A stretch of 64,000 nucleotides of DNA from Prochlorococcus sp. AG-347-K17 (GCA_003281385.1 QCCE01000009.1:1-64000); one strand, 5' to 3'. Counted from the stretch's first letter, positions 52,549 to 63,238 are shown. Notes: generated by a model not told the origin, from the sequence alone. A program made the numbers and translations.

Positions 52549-54357
52549 ATGACTGATATATCTGTTTCAAAAATTAGAAATTTCTGCATAATCGCTCATA
52601 TTGACCATGGTAAATCTACCCTTGCAGATAGGTTACTTCAAGATACTGGTACTGTGCAGCAAAGGGATATGCAAGAACAATTTTTGGACAGTATGGATCT
52701 TGAAAGAGAGAGAGGAATTACTATCAAGTTACAGGCAGCTAGGATGAAATATAAAGCTGACGATTCCCAAGAATATGTTTTGAACTTAATAGATACTCCA
52801 GGGCATGTTGATTTCTCTTATGAGGTTAGTAGATCTCTTCAAGCTTGTGAAGGCGCCTTACTTGTTGTTGATGCAAGTCAAGGAGTAGAAGCTCAAACCT
52901 TAGCTAATGTTTATCTTGCCTTAGAAAATAATCTTGAAATAATTCCTGTTTTAAATAAAGTTGATTTACCAGGGGCTGATGCTGAAAAAATAAAACAAGA
53001 AATAGAGGAAATTATTGGACTTGATACATCTAATGCAATAAATTGTTCAGCAAAAACTGGAGTTGGTATTAAAGATATTTTGGAAGCAATCGTAAGAAGA
53101 GTTCCTCCTCCTCAAGATGAAATTAAACTACCTACAAAGGCACTGATCTTTGATTCTTATTATGATCCGTACAGGGGAGTTATTGTTTATTTCAGGGTGA
53201 TATCTGGGTCACTAAATAAGAGAGAAAAAATATTATTAATGGCAAGTAAGAAAAATTATGAACTAGATGAGATAGGAATAATGGCGCCTGATCAGCAGCA
53301 AGTTGATGAATTACATGCAGGAGAAGTTGGTTATTTAGCTGCTTCTATAAAATCAGTTGCTGATGCGAGAGTGGGAGATACGATTACTCTTTTAAATTCA
53401 CCTGCCAATGATCCTTTGCCTGGATATAATACAGCAAATCCTATGGTTTTTTGTGGCTTATTCCCGACTGATGCTGATCAATTTCCAGATTTAAGAGTAT
53501 CACTAGAAAAATTACAATTATCTGATGCGGCTTTAAAATATGAGCCCGAAACCAGTAGCGCAATGGGATTCGGATTTAGATGCGGATTCCTAGGACTTCT
53601 TCATATGGAGATTGTTCAAGAAAGATTAGAAAGAGAATATGACTTGGATCTAATCGTAACGGCACCATCAGTTATTTATAAAGTTAATTTAAATCAGCAG
53701 AAACATATCTTTATTGATAATCCTTCTACAATTCCTGATCCACAACTTAGAGAATCAATAGAAGAGCCTTATGTGAAAATGGAAATTTATGCTCCCAATC
53801 AATTTAATGGAACATTAATGGGTTTATGTCAGGAAAGAAGGGGAGTATTTATAGATATGAAATACATAACAACAGATCGAGTTACCTTGATTTATGAAAT
53901 TCCATTAGCAGAAGTTGTTACAGATTTCTTTGATCAAATGAAAAGTAGAACCCAAGGGTATGCATCAATGGAATATCATTTGATTGGCTATAGAAAAAAT
54001 GACCTTGTTAGATTAGATGTTCTAATAAATTCAGAAAGAGCAGATCCATTAACTTCTATTGTTCATAAAGATAAGGCTTATGGAATTGGCAGAAGTTTAG
54101 TTGAAAAATTAAAAGAACTTATTCCAAAACAACAATTTAAAATACCTATTCAAGCATCAATCGGTAGCAGGATTATTGCAAGTGAAAGCATAAGTGCTTT
54201 GCGAAAAGATGTTTTATCTAAATGTTATGGCGGGGATATTTCTAGGAAAAAGAAACTTTTAAAGAAACAAGCCAAAGGTAAAAAGAGGATGAAGGCAATG
54301 GGTAAAGTTGAAGTCCCTCAAGAAGCTTTTATGGCAGTCTTGAAATTAAACCAGTAA
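52549..54357 (+). CDS. lepA: Elongation factor 4 (LepA)
   Basis: The 602-aa translational GTPase has the G domain ([16 protein letters not shown], then [27 protein letters not shown]), domain II, an EF-G-like domain III and the LepA-specific C-terminal domain ([43 protein letters not shown]). It back-translocates or remodels stalled ribosomes. The length is standard. The ATG is preceded by AAGAGGAG. Confidence 0.96.
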   Translation: MTDISVSKIRNFCIIAHIDHGKSTLADRLLQDTGTVQQRDMQEQFLDSMDLERERGITIKLQAARMKYKADDSQEYVLNLIDTPGHVDFSYEVSRSLQACEGALLVVDASQGVEAQTLANVYLALENNLEIIPVLNKVDLPGADAEKIKQEIEEIIGLDTSNAINCSAKTGVGIKDILEAIVRRVPPPQDEIKLPTKALIFDSYYDPYRGVIVYFRVISGSLNKREKILLMASKKNYELDEIGIMAPDQQQVDELHAGEVGYLAASIKSVADARVGDTITLLNSPANDPLPGYNTANPMVFCGLFPTDADQFPDLRVSLEKLQLSDAALKYEPETSSAMGFGFRCGFLGLLHMEIVQERLEREYDLDLIVTAPSVIYKVNLNQQKHIFIDNPSTIPDPQLRESIEEPYVKMEIYAPNQFNGTLMGLCQERRGVFIDMKYITTDRVTLIYEIPLAEVVTDFFDQMKSRTQGYASMEYHLIGYRKNDLVRLDVLINSERADPLTSIVHKDKAYGIGRSLVEKLKELIPKQQFKIPIQASIGSRIIASESISALRKDVLSKCYGGDISRKKKLLKKQAKGKKRMKAMGKVEVPQEAFMAVLKLNQ

Positions 54358-54436
54358 TTTCTTTTAATTTAAAATTTATAGCTATTTATTTTTAAAAGAA
54401 TTGGGTATATTTCATTTATATCTTTAAAAAAAGATT

Positions 54437-55282
54437 TTGGATATTAACTCATTTAATCGTGTCGGCGCAAATATCAGAAAAGCTGGATTTTTAATTGTAC
54501 TTTTTTATCTTCTTGTTGTTTTAATAATGAAATTTTTAGAGGCCAATAATTTTTTTGGCTATTCATTTTCAATGTTAAGCAATGATATCTTTGCCCCTCC
54601 TTCTCTTAATCATTTTTGTGGCACAGATAGATTAGGAAGAGATGTTTGCTTAAGAACTTTGCAAGGATCATCATTAGCGATAGAAGTTGTATTCTTAGCT
54701 ATTCTTTTTTCATTAAGTTTGGGTTTACCATTGGGATTATTAAGTGGATATTTTGGTGGTTTTTTTGATAAATGCTTATCACTAATAATGGATACTATTT
54801 TTTCAATACCTGTAATTTTACTTTCAGTTGTTGTGGCTTTTGTATTGGGTAAGGGTATCCTTAACGCGGCTTTGGCATTGTGTATTGTTTACTCTCCTCA
54901 ATATTTTAGATTAATCAGAAATCAGACAATATTGGTTAAATCCGAAACTTATGTGGAGGCAGCTCAAGTTGCAGGAGCTGATGTTAAAAAAATTATTTTT
55001 AAATATATTCTCCCAAATGTAATAACACCATTGCCTATTCTGCTTACTCTAAATGCTGCAGATGCTGTTTTGGTATTAGGAAGTTTAGGATTTTTAGGCC
55101 TTGGCGTTCCTGCAGATGTCCCAGAGTGGGGAAGTGATTTAAATCTGGCTCTTGCCGCTTTACCTACAGGTATATGGTGGACGGCTTTGTTCCCAGGTTT
55201 GGCAATGTTTTTTTTAGTTTTAGGTCTTTCTTTTATAGGAGAGGACCTTGAAGAAATTTTTGATAGTCAAAATTCTGAATAA
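54437..55282 (+). CDS. DppC-type ABC transporter permease
   Basis: The 281-aa protein has six predicted spans. The early CGTDRLGRDVCLRTLQG motif and the EAA loop (YVEAAQVAGADVKKIIFKYILPN) are typical of DppC/OppC permeases for peptides, nickel or similar solutes. WGSDLNLAL near the end is also typical. The start is TTG. The partner permease and ATPases are not adjacent, so the substrate is unknown. It converges with trmH, 2 bases apart. Confidence 0.85.
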   Translation: MDINSFNRVGANIRKAGFLIVLFYLLVVLIMKFLEANNFFGYSFSMLSNDIFAPPSLNHFCGTDRLGRDVCLRTLQGSSLAIEVVFLAILFSLSLGLPLGLLSGYFGGFFDKCLSLIMDTIFSIPVILLSVVVAFVLGKGILNAALALCIVYSPQYFRLIRNQTILVKSETYVEAAQVAGADVKKIIFKYILPNVITPLPILLTLNAADAVLVLGSLGFLGLGVPADVPEWGSDLNLALAALPTGIWWTALFPGLAMFFLVLGLSFIGEDLEEIFDSQNSE

Positions 55283-55284
55283 AT

Positions 55285-55956
55285 TTAGTTATCTGTAACA
55301 GGATCAAGTTCTCCTTGATCATTCAACGTTGGATATTCTTTAGCTGATTTTTTATACACCGCAGCTAATTCTGGGTAACACCATTCAAAAAGTGTTTTTT
55401 GATATTCATCCATATTTAACCCTTCTCCATTAGCGGGCAATATACCTTTATTTTTTCTTTGGCGAACAGCTTCAAATAATAATATAGAAGCAGCAACTGA
55501 AACATTCAGAGATTGAACCATACCTCTCATAGGTATAAAAATTGATTGATCAACCATTGATATAAGTTCATTACTTAGTCCCCATTTTTCTGCTCCTAAA
55601 ACAAAACATGTATTTTGAGAATAATCAAAATTTCTATAATCTACTGATTCACTATTAAGAGTCGTTCCATATAATTTAAAGCCCTTATTCTTTAAATCAG
55701 ATATTGCAGTGATAGTGTTTTCATGATTATTCAGTTTTACCCATTTTTGACTTCCTTGAGCGGTACTATTAAAAGTTTTAACGGCATTCGTTTTGCTAAT
55801 AAAATTTGCTTCGAAAACTCCTGCCGCATCACATGTCCTTAATATTGCAGATAAATTATGTGGTTTATTGACATCCTCAACTAAAACAGTCAAGTTTTTC
55901 ATTCTGCAATCTAAAACATTTTTGATTCGTTCAAATCTTCTCGGCAAAATTGACAT
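55285..55956 (-). CDS. trmH: tRNA (guanosine-18-2'-O)-methyltransferase
   Basis: The 223-aa SPOUT enzyme 2'-O-methylates G18 of tRNA. Motifs are DVNKPHNLSAILRTCDAAG (motif 1), LGAEKWGLSNELI (motif 2) and IPMRGMVQSLNVSVAASILLFEAVRQR (motif 3), as in TrmH. An N-terminal RRFERI segment and an acidic C-terminal tail fit this subfamily rather than RlmB. It converges with the permease gene. Confidence 0.93.
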   Translation of the reverse strand: MSILPRRFERIKNVLDCRMKNLTVLVEDVNKPHNLSAILRTCDAAGVFEANFISKTNAVKTFNSTAQGSQKWVKLNNHENTITAISDLKNKGFKLYGTTLNSESVDYRNFDYSQNTCFVLGAEKWGLSNELISMVDQSIFIPMRGMVQSLNVSVAASILLFEAVRQRKNKGILPANGEGLNMDEYQKTLFEWCYPELAAVYKKSAKEYPTLNDQGELDPVTDN

Positions 55957-56052
55957 TTATAATTTTTTCACACTTTTAAATTATATTCAAAAAATATTGA
56001 TTACCTATTAAATCTCTTGGTTTATAATATTTTGGTAGTTTAAATTAACTCA

Positions 56053-56256
56053 ATGGCATACATAGAATGGGACTATACATTAATAACAAGTATGGTAGAA
56101 AAACAAGGATGGGATTTACCTGATCGTGAATCGGAAGAATGGAATAAATTTAACGATGAATTAGGAGAAAAAATGCGAGGTGTTGGACTTATTTTTGAAA
56201 AATATTGTAAATTTACTCCTGACGTAGGAGAAGGAGTTCATCTTCTAGATGACTGA
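56053..56256 (+). CDS. Small conserved hypothetical protein, 67 aa
   Basis: This acidic soluble protein (AYIEWDYTLITSMVEKQGWD ... FNDELGEKMRGVGLIFEKYCKFTPDVGEGVHLLDD) is of unknown family. Conserved-looking Trp and Asp/Glu residues suggest a real cyanobacterial gene. It diverges from trmH. A hairpin (CCATTGAT/ATCAATGG at 56274-56299) lies just downstream and may slow or end transcription. Confidence 0.6.
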   Translation: MAYIEWDYTLITSMVEKQGWDLPDRESEEWNKFNDELGEKMRGVGLIFEKYCKFTPDVGEGVHLLDD

Positions 56257-56433
56257 TCACAAATAGTTTTAAACCATTGATGTATCCCTTAATCAATGGC
56301 TTATTAATTAATAAGATAATATAATTTCACTAAATTAGAACTGGCAATTATTAAGGCTTTATAAAGCTTGTACTCTAAAAAAAATTTTTTATTCCACAAA
56401 AAAGTTATTTAATTTCTATATTTGAAATAAAAT

Positions 56434-56826
56434 ATGAAAAATAAACTAATCTTTTTATTCGATGGTGGTTGTCCACTTTGTTTGAGAGAAACAAATTTTC
56501 TTAAAAAAAGAGATACCTTAAATCATATTGCATTTATAGATATTAATAGTAAAGACTATGATCAAAGTCTTTTTAATGACATCTCATATTCAGAAGCTAT
56601 GTCAAACCTGCATGGGATTATTGAAAATGGTGAAATTATTAGGGGACTAGATGTACTTGCATATTCTTATGAATTAGTTGGTTTAGGTTGGGTTTATTAT
56701 CCCTTGAAGATTAAGCTCTTATCTCCACTATTGAGATTGGTTTACAGATATTGGGCAAAATATAGACTTCAAATTACAGGTAGATCCGATATTGAAAAAC
56801 TTTGTACCTCACAATGTGAACAATAA
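56434..56826 (+). CDS. DCC-family (DUF393) thiol-disulfide oxidoreductase
   Basis: The 130-aa thioredoxin-like protein has the DCC motif DGGCPLC (Asp10, Cys13, Cys16) after the first strand, FIDINSKDYD and a helical C-terminal half (PLLRLVYRYWAKYRLQITGR). Substrates are unknown. It begins a four-gene rightward cluster with a DUF2805 protein, a DUF2256 Zn-ribbon and a photolyase, with gaps of 2 bases, 3 bases and an overlap. Confidence 0.85.
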   Translation: MKNKLIFLFDGGCPLCLRETNFLKKRDTLNHIAFIDINSKDYDQSLFNDISYSEAMSNLHGIIENGEIIRGLDVLAYSYELVGLGWVYYPLKIKLLSPLLRLVYRYWAKYRLQITGRSDIEKLCTSQCEQ

Positions 56827-56828
56827 AT

Positions 56829-57065
56829 ATGGAAAGTATCGATATAGACAGAATAATAGAAATGTGTTGGGAAGATAGAACACCCTTTGAAGCTATCGAG
56901 TATCAATTTGGTTTAAAAGAGGAAGATGCGATAAAAATTATGCGTCAAAATCTTAAACCCAAATCTTTCAAAGTCTGGAGAAAGAGAGTTTCGGGAAGAA
57001 ATACAAAACATATGGCCCTTAAAGATTCAACTAGATTTAAATCTACTCATAAAAGAAAATTATAA
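56829..57065 (+). CDS. TIGR03643/DUF2805 family protein, 78 aa
   Basis: The protein has IDRIIEMCWEDRTPFEAIEYQFGLKEEDAIKIMRQ and the basic SFKVWRKRVSGRNTKHM segment, a pattern I recall as TIGR03643 (DUF2805). The first half looks helix-turn-helix-like and the second is very basic, so nucleic-acid binding is plausible. It is often found beside DUF2256 and cryptochrome-like genes. The spacing here (2 bases after DUF393, 3 before DUF2256) fits one operon. Confidence 0.75.
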   Translation: MESIDIDRIIEMCWEDRTPFEAIEYQFGLKEEDAIKIMRQNLKPKSFKVWRKRVSGRNTKHMALKDSTRFKSTHKRKL

Positions 57066-57068
57066 ATT

Positions 57069-57200
57069 TTGAAAAATCTTTCTACTAAAACTTGTCCTGT
57101 TTGCAATAGGCCATTTGAGTGGCGTAAAAAATGGAAAAACTGTTGGGATGATGTTATCTACTGTTCAAAAAGATGCAGTAACAGGAAGTCGCAAAGATGA
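57069..57200 (+). CDS. DUF2256 Zn-ribbon protein, 43 aa
   Basis: This TTG-started frame has [14 protein letters not shown], then CW and YCSKRCSNR: five Cys in a C-x2-C ... C ... C-x3-C arrangement typical of DUF2256 Zn ribbons. The stop overlaps the photolyase ATG (ATGA). DUF2256 proteins are typically encoded next to cryptochrome/photolyase-like genes, as here. The family's role is not established. Confidence 0.8.
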   Translation: MKNLSTKTCPVCNRPFEWRKKWKNCWDDVIYCSKRCSNRKSQR

Positions 57201-58687
57201 AACAAATATCAATTATTTTCCCCAATCAACTTTTTAGAGAAAGCCCAATCTTAAAAATAAATTGTGAAGTTTTGATTTTGGAAGACTCATTATTTTTCGG
57301 AAATGATAAATTTCATAAATTAATTAACCATAAAAATAAGTTAGTTTTTCATAGAGCATCTATGCTCGCTTATAAAAATTATTTAGAAATATCTGGCTTT
57401 AAAGTCTTATATATCGAAAACAAGAATAATGTTTCTACAGTTGATCACTTATCGGAAATTATTAAAAATAAATATCAGAAAATAAATATCATTGACCCTC
57501 ATGATTTTTTAATAATGAAGAGGATTAATAATTTTGTTGAAAGTAATAATTTAGCTTTAAATATTTTGCCTTCTCCTATGTTTATGAGCAGTGAAGATTT
57601 AAAAGATTTATTTGCATCAAATACAAAAAAACCTCTTATGGGGAGATTTTATGAGAATCAAAGAAAGAGCCAAAAGATATTAGTTAATCCTGATGATACA
57701 CCTGAAGGTGGTAAATGGAGTTTCGATGAAATGAACAGAAAAAAATTACCAAAAAAAATAAATATACCCGATACACCTAAATTACAAAAAAATAAACTTG
57801 TAGTTAATGCAGAAAGTTCATTAGCCAATTTTGATATTGAGTTTATTGGAGAAAGTAACAACTTTTTATATCCAACTAATTTTGAAGAGGCAGATGAATG
57901 GTTAAATGATTTTTTTAAACATAGATTTTTCTTATTTGGAGATTATGAGGATGCTATTTCTAAAGAAAATTCTTTTTTATGGCACAGTTTACTTTCTCCT
58001 CTTTTAAATAGCGGCTTATTAACCCCAGATGTAGTAGTAAATAAAGCATTACTTTTTGCAAAAAATAATAATGTTCCTATTAACTCTTTAGAGGGTTTTA
58101 TTCGTCAAATTATTGGATGGAGAGAATTTATTTGCCTCGTCTATAAAAAGTACGGAACAAAGATGCGAAATAGCAATTTTTGGAATTTTGAAGATAAGCC
58201 AATTCCAAAATCTTTTTATCAAGGAAATACAGGAATTGAACCAGTAGACGTTGTTATAAAAAATATTATTAAATTTGGTTATTGTCATCATATTGAACGT
58301 CTAATGATTGTTGGCAATTTTATGCTTCTATGTAGAATTCACCCCAACCAAGTTTATAAATGGTTTATGGAAATGTTTATTGATTCCTATGATTGGGTTA
58401 TGGTCCCAAATGTTTACGGAATGAGTCAGTTTAGTGATGGTGGTATCTTTTCAACAAAGCCATATATTTCAAGCTCTAATTATGTAAAAAAAATGTCTAA
58501 TTTTAAAAGTGGCCCGTGGTGTGAAATATGGGATGGCTTATTTTGGAAATTTATTAAAGATAATGAAAGCTTTTTTAGAAAGCAATATCGTCTGGCAATG
58601 TTAACTAGAAATCTCGATAAAATGTCAGAGGAAAAATTAAATAATCACTTAAAAACGGCCGATAAATTTTTAAGAGAAATTCAATAA
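57197..58687 (+). CDS. (6-4)-type bacterial cryptochrome/photolyase lacking most FeS ligands
   Basis: The 496-aa protein matches the FeS-BCP/PhrB branch: [22 protein letters not shown], a [15 protein letters not shown] helix, [24 protein letters not shown] and SNYVKKMSN. In PhrB four Cys bind a 4Fe-4S cluster. Here one ligand region reads NTGIEPVD (no Cys) and the C-terminal CxxC region reads SNFKSGPW, leaving only WCEIW. The protein probably has no cluster. Short cluster-less homologues are known from Prochlorococcus as I recall. Repair of (6-4) photoproducts is inferred. Confidence 0.8.
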   Translation: MKQISIIFPNQLFRESPILKINCEVLILEDSLFFGNDKFHKLINHKNKLVFHRASMLAYKNYLEISGFKVLYIENKNNVSTVDHLSEIIKNKYQKINIIDPHDFLIMKRINNFVESNNLALNILPSPMFMSSEDLKDLFASNTKKPLMGRFYENQRKSQKILVNPDDTPEGGKWSFDEMNRKKLPKKINIPDTPKLQKNKLVVNAESSLANFDIEFIGESNNFLYPTNFEEADEWLNDFFKHRFFLFGDYEDAISKENSFLWHSLLSPLLNSGLLTPDVVVNKALLFAKNNNVPINSLEGFIRQIIGWREFICLVYKKYGTKMRNSNFWNFEDKPIPKSFYQGNTGIEPVDVVIKNIIKFGYCHHIERLMIVGNFMLLCRIHPNQVYKWFMEMFIDSYDWVMVPNVYGMSQFSDGGIFSTKPYISSSNYVKKMSNFKSGPWCEIWDGLFWKFIKDNESFFRKQYRLAMLTRNLDKMSEEKLNNHLKTADKFLREIQ

Positions 58688-58792
58688 ATTAAGAGTAATA
58701 ACCAACAGTTTTCTTTGAAAAATTAAAAGAATATTATGTTATGAAGAAATATTAAGTACGGATGTTAACTTAGTAAAAATTAGATTTATCTA

Positions 58793-58972
58793 ATGAAAAT
58801 TGGAACACTTTTTTTAAAAAGTAATTCGACGGGAATTATCACTTTTTCTGAATTAGATTGGATAACTACCCATCAATCTAATTTCACAAGGTTGGAGGAA
58901 TCTATAGCAATTAAATTAGGCAGAATGCTTGATGCGGGTTCTATTAATATTGGTTGCCGTTTGAAATCCTGA
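58793..58972 (+). CDS. Small conserved hypothetical protein, 59 aa
   Basis: The frame MKIGTLFLKSNSTGIITFSE continues LDWITTHQSNFTRLEESIAIKLGRMLDAGSINIGCRL. Composition is balanced and soluble. I believe similar proteins occur across marine picocyanobacteria but have not checked. No motif suggests a function. It is isolated downstream of the photolyase gene. Confidence 0.55.
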   Translation: MKIGTLFLKSNSTGIITFSELDWITTHQSNFTRLEESIAIKLGRMLDAGSINIGCRLKS

Positions 58973-59185
58973 TTAAATTTTTATTTTACTAATGAAGTAT
59001 CAATAAGAGAAAAAAATATTTTTTCGTGAAAGAATCCATTCTTTAAATATCTTTCTTTTTTTATGATTTAATCTGTCACTTATTTCTATCTTAGGTTTTA
59101 TTTGGTTTAATTCTGCAATTGAAAAAATAGTTTAAATTTTTAAATTTTTTGTATATTAAAGTTATATTTAAAAATAAATTATATT
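58973..59185. other. Gene-free AT-rich spacer
   Basis: The 213 bases before rsmB hold no useful reading frame on either strand and no convincing hairpin. The sequence is poly-A/T rich. I see nothing specific beyond the likely rsmB promoter region. Confidence 0.4.
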
Positions 59186-60502
59186 TTGAGCATAGGATAT
59201 TTACAAAGAAAGGCAGCTTGGGAAATTTTGTTAAAAGTTAGTTCTGGCGATTTTTCTGATCATGCTCTTGAAAAGGTTTTAAAAAATTATCAATTTAATC
59301 CCCTTGATATAGCTTTTATTACTGAATTATCTTTTGGATGCATAAGGTATAGAAAATTTCTTGATCTTTGGACGGACCATACATCAAAAATATCTCATAA
59401 AAAGCAGCCTCCAAAGTTAAGATGGCTTCTGCATATAGGTTTATATCAACTATTGAAAATGGATAAAATTCCATTTCCTGCTGCTATTTCTACCACTGTA
59501 GAAGTAGCTAAAAAAACAGATTTAAATGGTTTAGCGGGAACTGTAAATGCGATATTGAGAAATGCATCAAGAAAATTAGAACAAAAAATTTTTCCGGAAT
59601 TATCTTCTGATAGGAAAGAAAGAATTTCATATCTTGAATCATTTCCATTATGGCTTGTGAAGGATCTTTATAAATGGGTCGGCAATAGCGAGGGTGAAAA
59701 TATCATTAAGGCATTTAATAAAAAACCATCAATTGATTTGAGAATTAACCAATTAAAAACTAATTTAGATAAATTTTTGAAAGTACTTCATGAAAATAAA
59801 ATTGATGCTGAAATTATTAAAAATTTACATAATGGAATTACTTTAAAATCTAATCCAAGATCAATAAAAAATTTACCAGGATATAGTGATGGACTTTGGA
59901 CAATTCAAGATAGATCTTCTCAGTGGATAGCACCTCTCTTAAATCCAAAAGAAGGTGAAAAGATTTTAGATGCTTGTGCAGCACCAGGAAGTAAGTCTAC
60001 CCACTTAGCAGAATTAACAAATGATAGTGCTGAAATCATTGCCGTAGATAGATCAGCAAAAAGATTAAAAATACTGCAATCAAATTTAGAGAGATTAAAT
60101 TTGAAATCTGTTAATACCCTTAAGGCTGATGCTTCGAGTTTGATTGAATTAAATCCTAAGTTTATATCTTATTTTGATAAGATTTTATTAGATGCTCCAT
60201 GTTCAGGCATAGGAACTTTTTCCAGGAATCCAGATTCTAGATGGTCTTTAAGTAAAGAAAAAATAAAATCTTTAACTTTATTACAGGAAAAACTTTTGGA
60301 GAGTATTTCCCCTCTTTTGAAAAAAGATGGTACTTTAGTTTATTCCACTTGTACTATTTGTCCCGATGAAAATAATCTTTTAATTGAAAGATTTATTGAA
60401 AAAAACAAAACTTTAAAATTGGTTAGCCAAAAGCAAATTTTACCAAGCTTGGATTATCCTGGTGATGGATTTTATTCTGCAATAATTTCTCATAAATCTT
60501 AA
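59186..60502 (+). CDS. rsmB: 16S rRNA m5C967 methyltransferase
   Basis: The 438-aa protein has an N-terminal NusB-like domain (residues 1-140) and a methyltransferase domain with ILDACAAPGSKSTHLAEL, VDRSAKRLKILQSNL, DKILLDAPCSGIGTFSRNPD and the two catalytic Cys (in the APCSG and in STCTICPDEN). It methylates C967 of 16S rRNA. The start is TTG. It converges with the penicillin-binding protein gene. Confidence 0.93.
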   Translation: MSIGYLQRKAAWEILLKVSSGDFSDHALEKVLKNYQFNPLDIAFITELSFGCIRYRKFLDLWTDHTSKISHKKQPPKLRWLLHIGLYQLLKMDKIPFPAAISTTVEVAKKTDLNGLAGTVNAILRNASRKLEQKIFPELSSDRKERISYLESFPLWLVKDLYKWVGNSEGENIIKAFNKKPSIDLRINQLKTNLDKFLKVLHENKIDAEIIKNLHNGITLKSNPRSIKNLPGYSDGLWTIQDRSSQWIAPLLNPKEGEKILDACAAPGSKSTHLAELTNDSAEIIAVDRSAKRLKILQSNLERLNLKSVNTLKADASSLIELNPKFISYFDKILLDAPCSGIGTFSRNPDSRWSLSKEKIKSLTLLQEKLLESISPLLKKDGTLVYSTCTICPDENNLLIERFIEKNKTLKLVSQKQILPSLDYPGDGFYSAIISHKS

Positions 60503-60511
60503 AAATATAAT

Positions 60512-62290
60512 TTATTTTTTAATTGGAATTTTATAAATTTCAGATATGAACTTCTTCCATAAATAAGCTGCATTCCCACTAGATAATTCAGATTCCTTAT
60601 TATCGTCGTAACCTATCCAGATCCCTGTTGTAAGGTTATCAATAGAACCAATAAACCAGAGATCTTTATTTCCATCAGATGTTCCTGTTTTCCCATAAAT
60701 TTTCTTTCCTTTTATAGAGGCTGCTTTTGAAGTGCCTTCTTTTACAGATTTTTCAAGAAGTTTATTTACTTTCTTGTTTATTTTTAAATTTAATATTTTC
60801 TTGGAAATAGATTTGTTTTCCCAAATAGGTTGTTTTTTCAATGATTCTATTTTTTCTATGATTTCAGGGCTTTGAATCTTCCCATTATTGTTTATTGCAG
60901 AATATGCATTTGTGATGTTTAAAAGATTATCTCCATAGGAGCCAATAGCTAATGATGGGAATTCCTCAAACTCTTGCTCGTATCCTAGTCCAAATGAATT
61001 CGCTAAATTAATAATATTTTTTAAACCGATTTTTTTTGTTATTGATATTGGAACAATATTTGATGAACTTTTAAATGATTCAATCAAAGATATTGAACCT
61101 CTATAGTCTTCTGAAAAATTTTTTGGGCAATAACTTTCCCAGCATATTGGTAAGTCTTCAAATTTGTCGCTTAATTTTATTCCCTCTATTAATGCAGCAG
61201 CATAAGGGATTATTTTAAAAGTAGAACCTAAAGGTCTTACAGATGAAATCACTCTATTGTATTCATTAATTGATGGATTTTTGCTGGTTATCATTGACCT
61301 GATTAGCCCTGTATTTGATTCGATAGATAAAAGACCAAATTCAATTTCTTTAGGCCCTGCATATCTTGATATTTTTTGACCTATTTCTTGCCAATCTTTG
61401 TTGATAGAGGATTTAATTCTTAAAAACTTATAATCATTTTTACTTCCAATTTTTTTATGTGTTTCCTGAAGAATAAAGTTTATTAGTAATTTATCATCTA
61501 AAAAATTATCAGCTGTTTGATAATTTAATTTTATCTTTTCTTTAATAGCCTTATTCTTATTTGCAAGAGAAATATATCCATCAACATACATTGACTCAAG
61601 AACTTTATTTCTATTTTTAATAGCTAGTTCTAGATTTTGATAAGGTGAATAAATTGATGGAGCTGGAGCTAATCCTGCAATTAATGCGATCTCTGATAAT
61701 GTCAATTCTTCTATAAATTTTCCAAAATAAACTTGGGCAGCCTCGTCTACCCCGTATGCTCCTGATCCTAGATAAATATTATTTAAATATAATTTTAAAA
61801 TTTGATTTTTGTTATATCTAAATTCAAGTATGAGTGATATAAATATTTCTTTGATTTTTCTTTGAAAACTTAAATCATTATTTAGAAAAAGTAATCTAGC
61901 AACTTGTTGTGTAATCGTACTTCCTCCCTCTTTAACATAACCACTTCTAATATTGTGAATAAGGGCTCGCGAAATACTTTTTAAATCTATTCCATTATGT
62001 TTATAAAATCTTTTATCCTCAGAAGATATAAAAGAATGTTTAAGAAAAAATGGAATTTTATGATAACTATTATCTATTTCAAATTTGCGGCTTAATTTGC
62101 TTAGTATCTTATTATCAGAAGATGATATTACATAAGAATATTTGGTTTCCCGAAACTTTTTATTTTTAGATGCGTCAAATTTTAAAGTACTAAATATTAG
62201 ACTAAAAAAATAAAAAGATATTCCAGAAAAAATCAATATTGGAATTATTAAAACAAAAGATTTGAATTTAATCTTTTGCACCTTAAGCAA
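60512..62290 (-). CDS. Class A penicillin-binding protein (PBP1-type)
   Basis: The 592-aa membrane-anchored enzyme has one N-terminal span (FVLIIPILIFSGISFYFFSL). The GT51 glycosyltransferase domain includes FISSEDKRFYKHNGID and the EGGSTITQQVAR motif. The transpeptidase has SxxK (GSTFK), SxN (SSSN) and KTGTS. It polymerises and crosslinks peptidoglycan in the periplasm. The gene overlaps the chlG stop by eight bases and is probably cotranscribed with it. Confidence 0.93.
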   Translation of the reverse strand: MLKVQKIKFKSFVLIIPILIFSGISFYFFSLIFSTLKFDASKNKKFRETKYSYVISSSDNKILSKLSRKFEIDNSYHKIPFFLKHSFISSEDKRFYKHNGIDLKSISRALIHNIRSGYVKEGGSTITQQVARLLFLNNDLSFQRKIKEIFISLILEFRYNKNQILKLYLNNIYLGSGAYGVDEAAQVYFGKFIEELTLSEIALIAGLAPAPSIYSPYQNLELAIKNRNKVLESMYVDGYISLANKNKAIKEKIKLNYQTADNFLDDKLLINFILQETHKKIGSKNDYKFLRIKSSINKDWQEIGQKISRYAGPKEIEFGLLSIESNTGLIRSMITSKNPSINEYNRVISSVRPLGSTFKIIPYAAALIEGIKLSDKFEDLPICWESYCPKNFSEDYRGSISLIESFKSSSNIVPISITKKIGLKNIINLANSFGLGYEQEFEEFPSLAIGSYGDNLLNITNAYSAINNNGKIQSPEIIEKIESLKKQPIWENKSISKKILNLKINKKVNKLLEKSVKEGTSKAASIKGKKIYGKTGTSDGNKDLWFIGSIDNLTTGIWIGYDDNKESELSSGNAAYLWKKFISEIYKIPIKK

Positions 62291-63230
62291 CTAAAAAACT
62301 ATGTCCTATCGCTAAAGCTGTCACTAACATTCCAGTTATAAGGAACGGTTGGGCACTTGCTTGATATTTCACATCAAACTTTAAGGGATCTCTTAGTAAC
62401 CACATATCTTGAAATGTAATTTGTGGAATTACCAATAAAACCAAAATTACAGAGGCTAAATGTTGACCAATAATTATTAGTACTACAACCATTGCTAATT
62501 GAAAAATGTCAATCAGTCCTGCACTTATTCTACTTGCATTTTTAATTCCAAATACTACTGGAAGAGAATTTAAGCCTAGTTTTGAGTCTCCTTCAACACT
62601 TTTGAAATCATTAATAACAGCAATTCCAAGTCCTGAGAGGCTATATGCAAGTGTTAGTATCGCCGTAACGATAGTTAATTTCCCAAACAAGGCTTGTCCC
62701 GCCCACCAAGGTAAAGCTATATAAGATGCTCCTAATGCATAATTTCCAAGCCAACCATTCTGTTTTAATTTGAGTGGTGGAGCAGAATATATATAACTAA
62801 CAAAGGAACCTCCTAATGCCAAAAGTAAGACAGAGGGGAAACTGTGCTTAGCATATAAATCTAATAGAAAAGCAACTATTAAACCCGATATAAGTAATAC
62901 CCAGATTTGTATTTTTACATCTTTAATTGAAATTTTGCCAGAAGGAATTGGTCTATTTGGTTCATTAATTGCATCAATTTCTTTGTCAAAAAAATCATTT
63001 ATGGTCTGGGTATAACCAGCAAGAAGTGGTCCGCTCATCAACATACATGCTAATGAAGCTAGAACATTACTAAATGTCCATTCAAAATTCCCGCTTGCAG
63101 CTGCTCCACAAATAACTCCCCATATCAAAGGGATCCACGTTATGGGTTTCATTAACTGTACACGGAGTTTCCATATACTTGATGTTTCAGAGGCACCCTT
63201 AATTCCTAATAGTTGTTTTGGATCATTCAC
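62283..63230 (-). CDS. chlG: Chlorophyll synthase
   Basis: The 315-aa UbiA-family prenyltransferase attaches phytyl or geranylgeranyl to (divinyl-)chlorophyllide. It has nine or so spans, the first Asp-rich motif NDFFDKEIDAINEPNRPIPSG and the second region INDFKSVEGDSKLGLNSLP. An N-terminal GIKGASETSSIWKLRVQLMKP is typical of ChlG. Its start is 8 bases from the DUF2862 gene, and it overlaps the PBP gene downstream. Confidence 0.95.
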   Translation of the reverse strand: MNDPKQLLGIKGASETSSIWKLRVQLMKPITWIPLIWGVICGAAASGNFEWTFSNVLASLACMLMSGPLLAGYTQTINDFFDKEIDAINEPNRPIPSGKISIKDVKIQIWVLLISGLIVAFLLDLYAKHSFPSVLLLALGGSFVSYIYSAPPLKLKQNGWLGNYALGASYIALPWWAGQALFGKLTIVTAILTLAYSLSGLGIAVINDFKSVEGDSKLGLNSLPVVFGIKNASRISAGLIDIFQLAMVVVLIIIGQHLASVILVLLVIPQITFQDMWLLRDPLKFDVKYQASAQPFLITGMLVTALAIGHSFLVA

Positions 63231-63238
63231 TTTACTCT

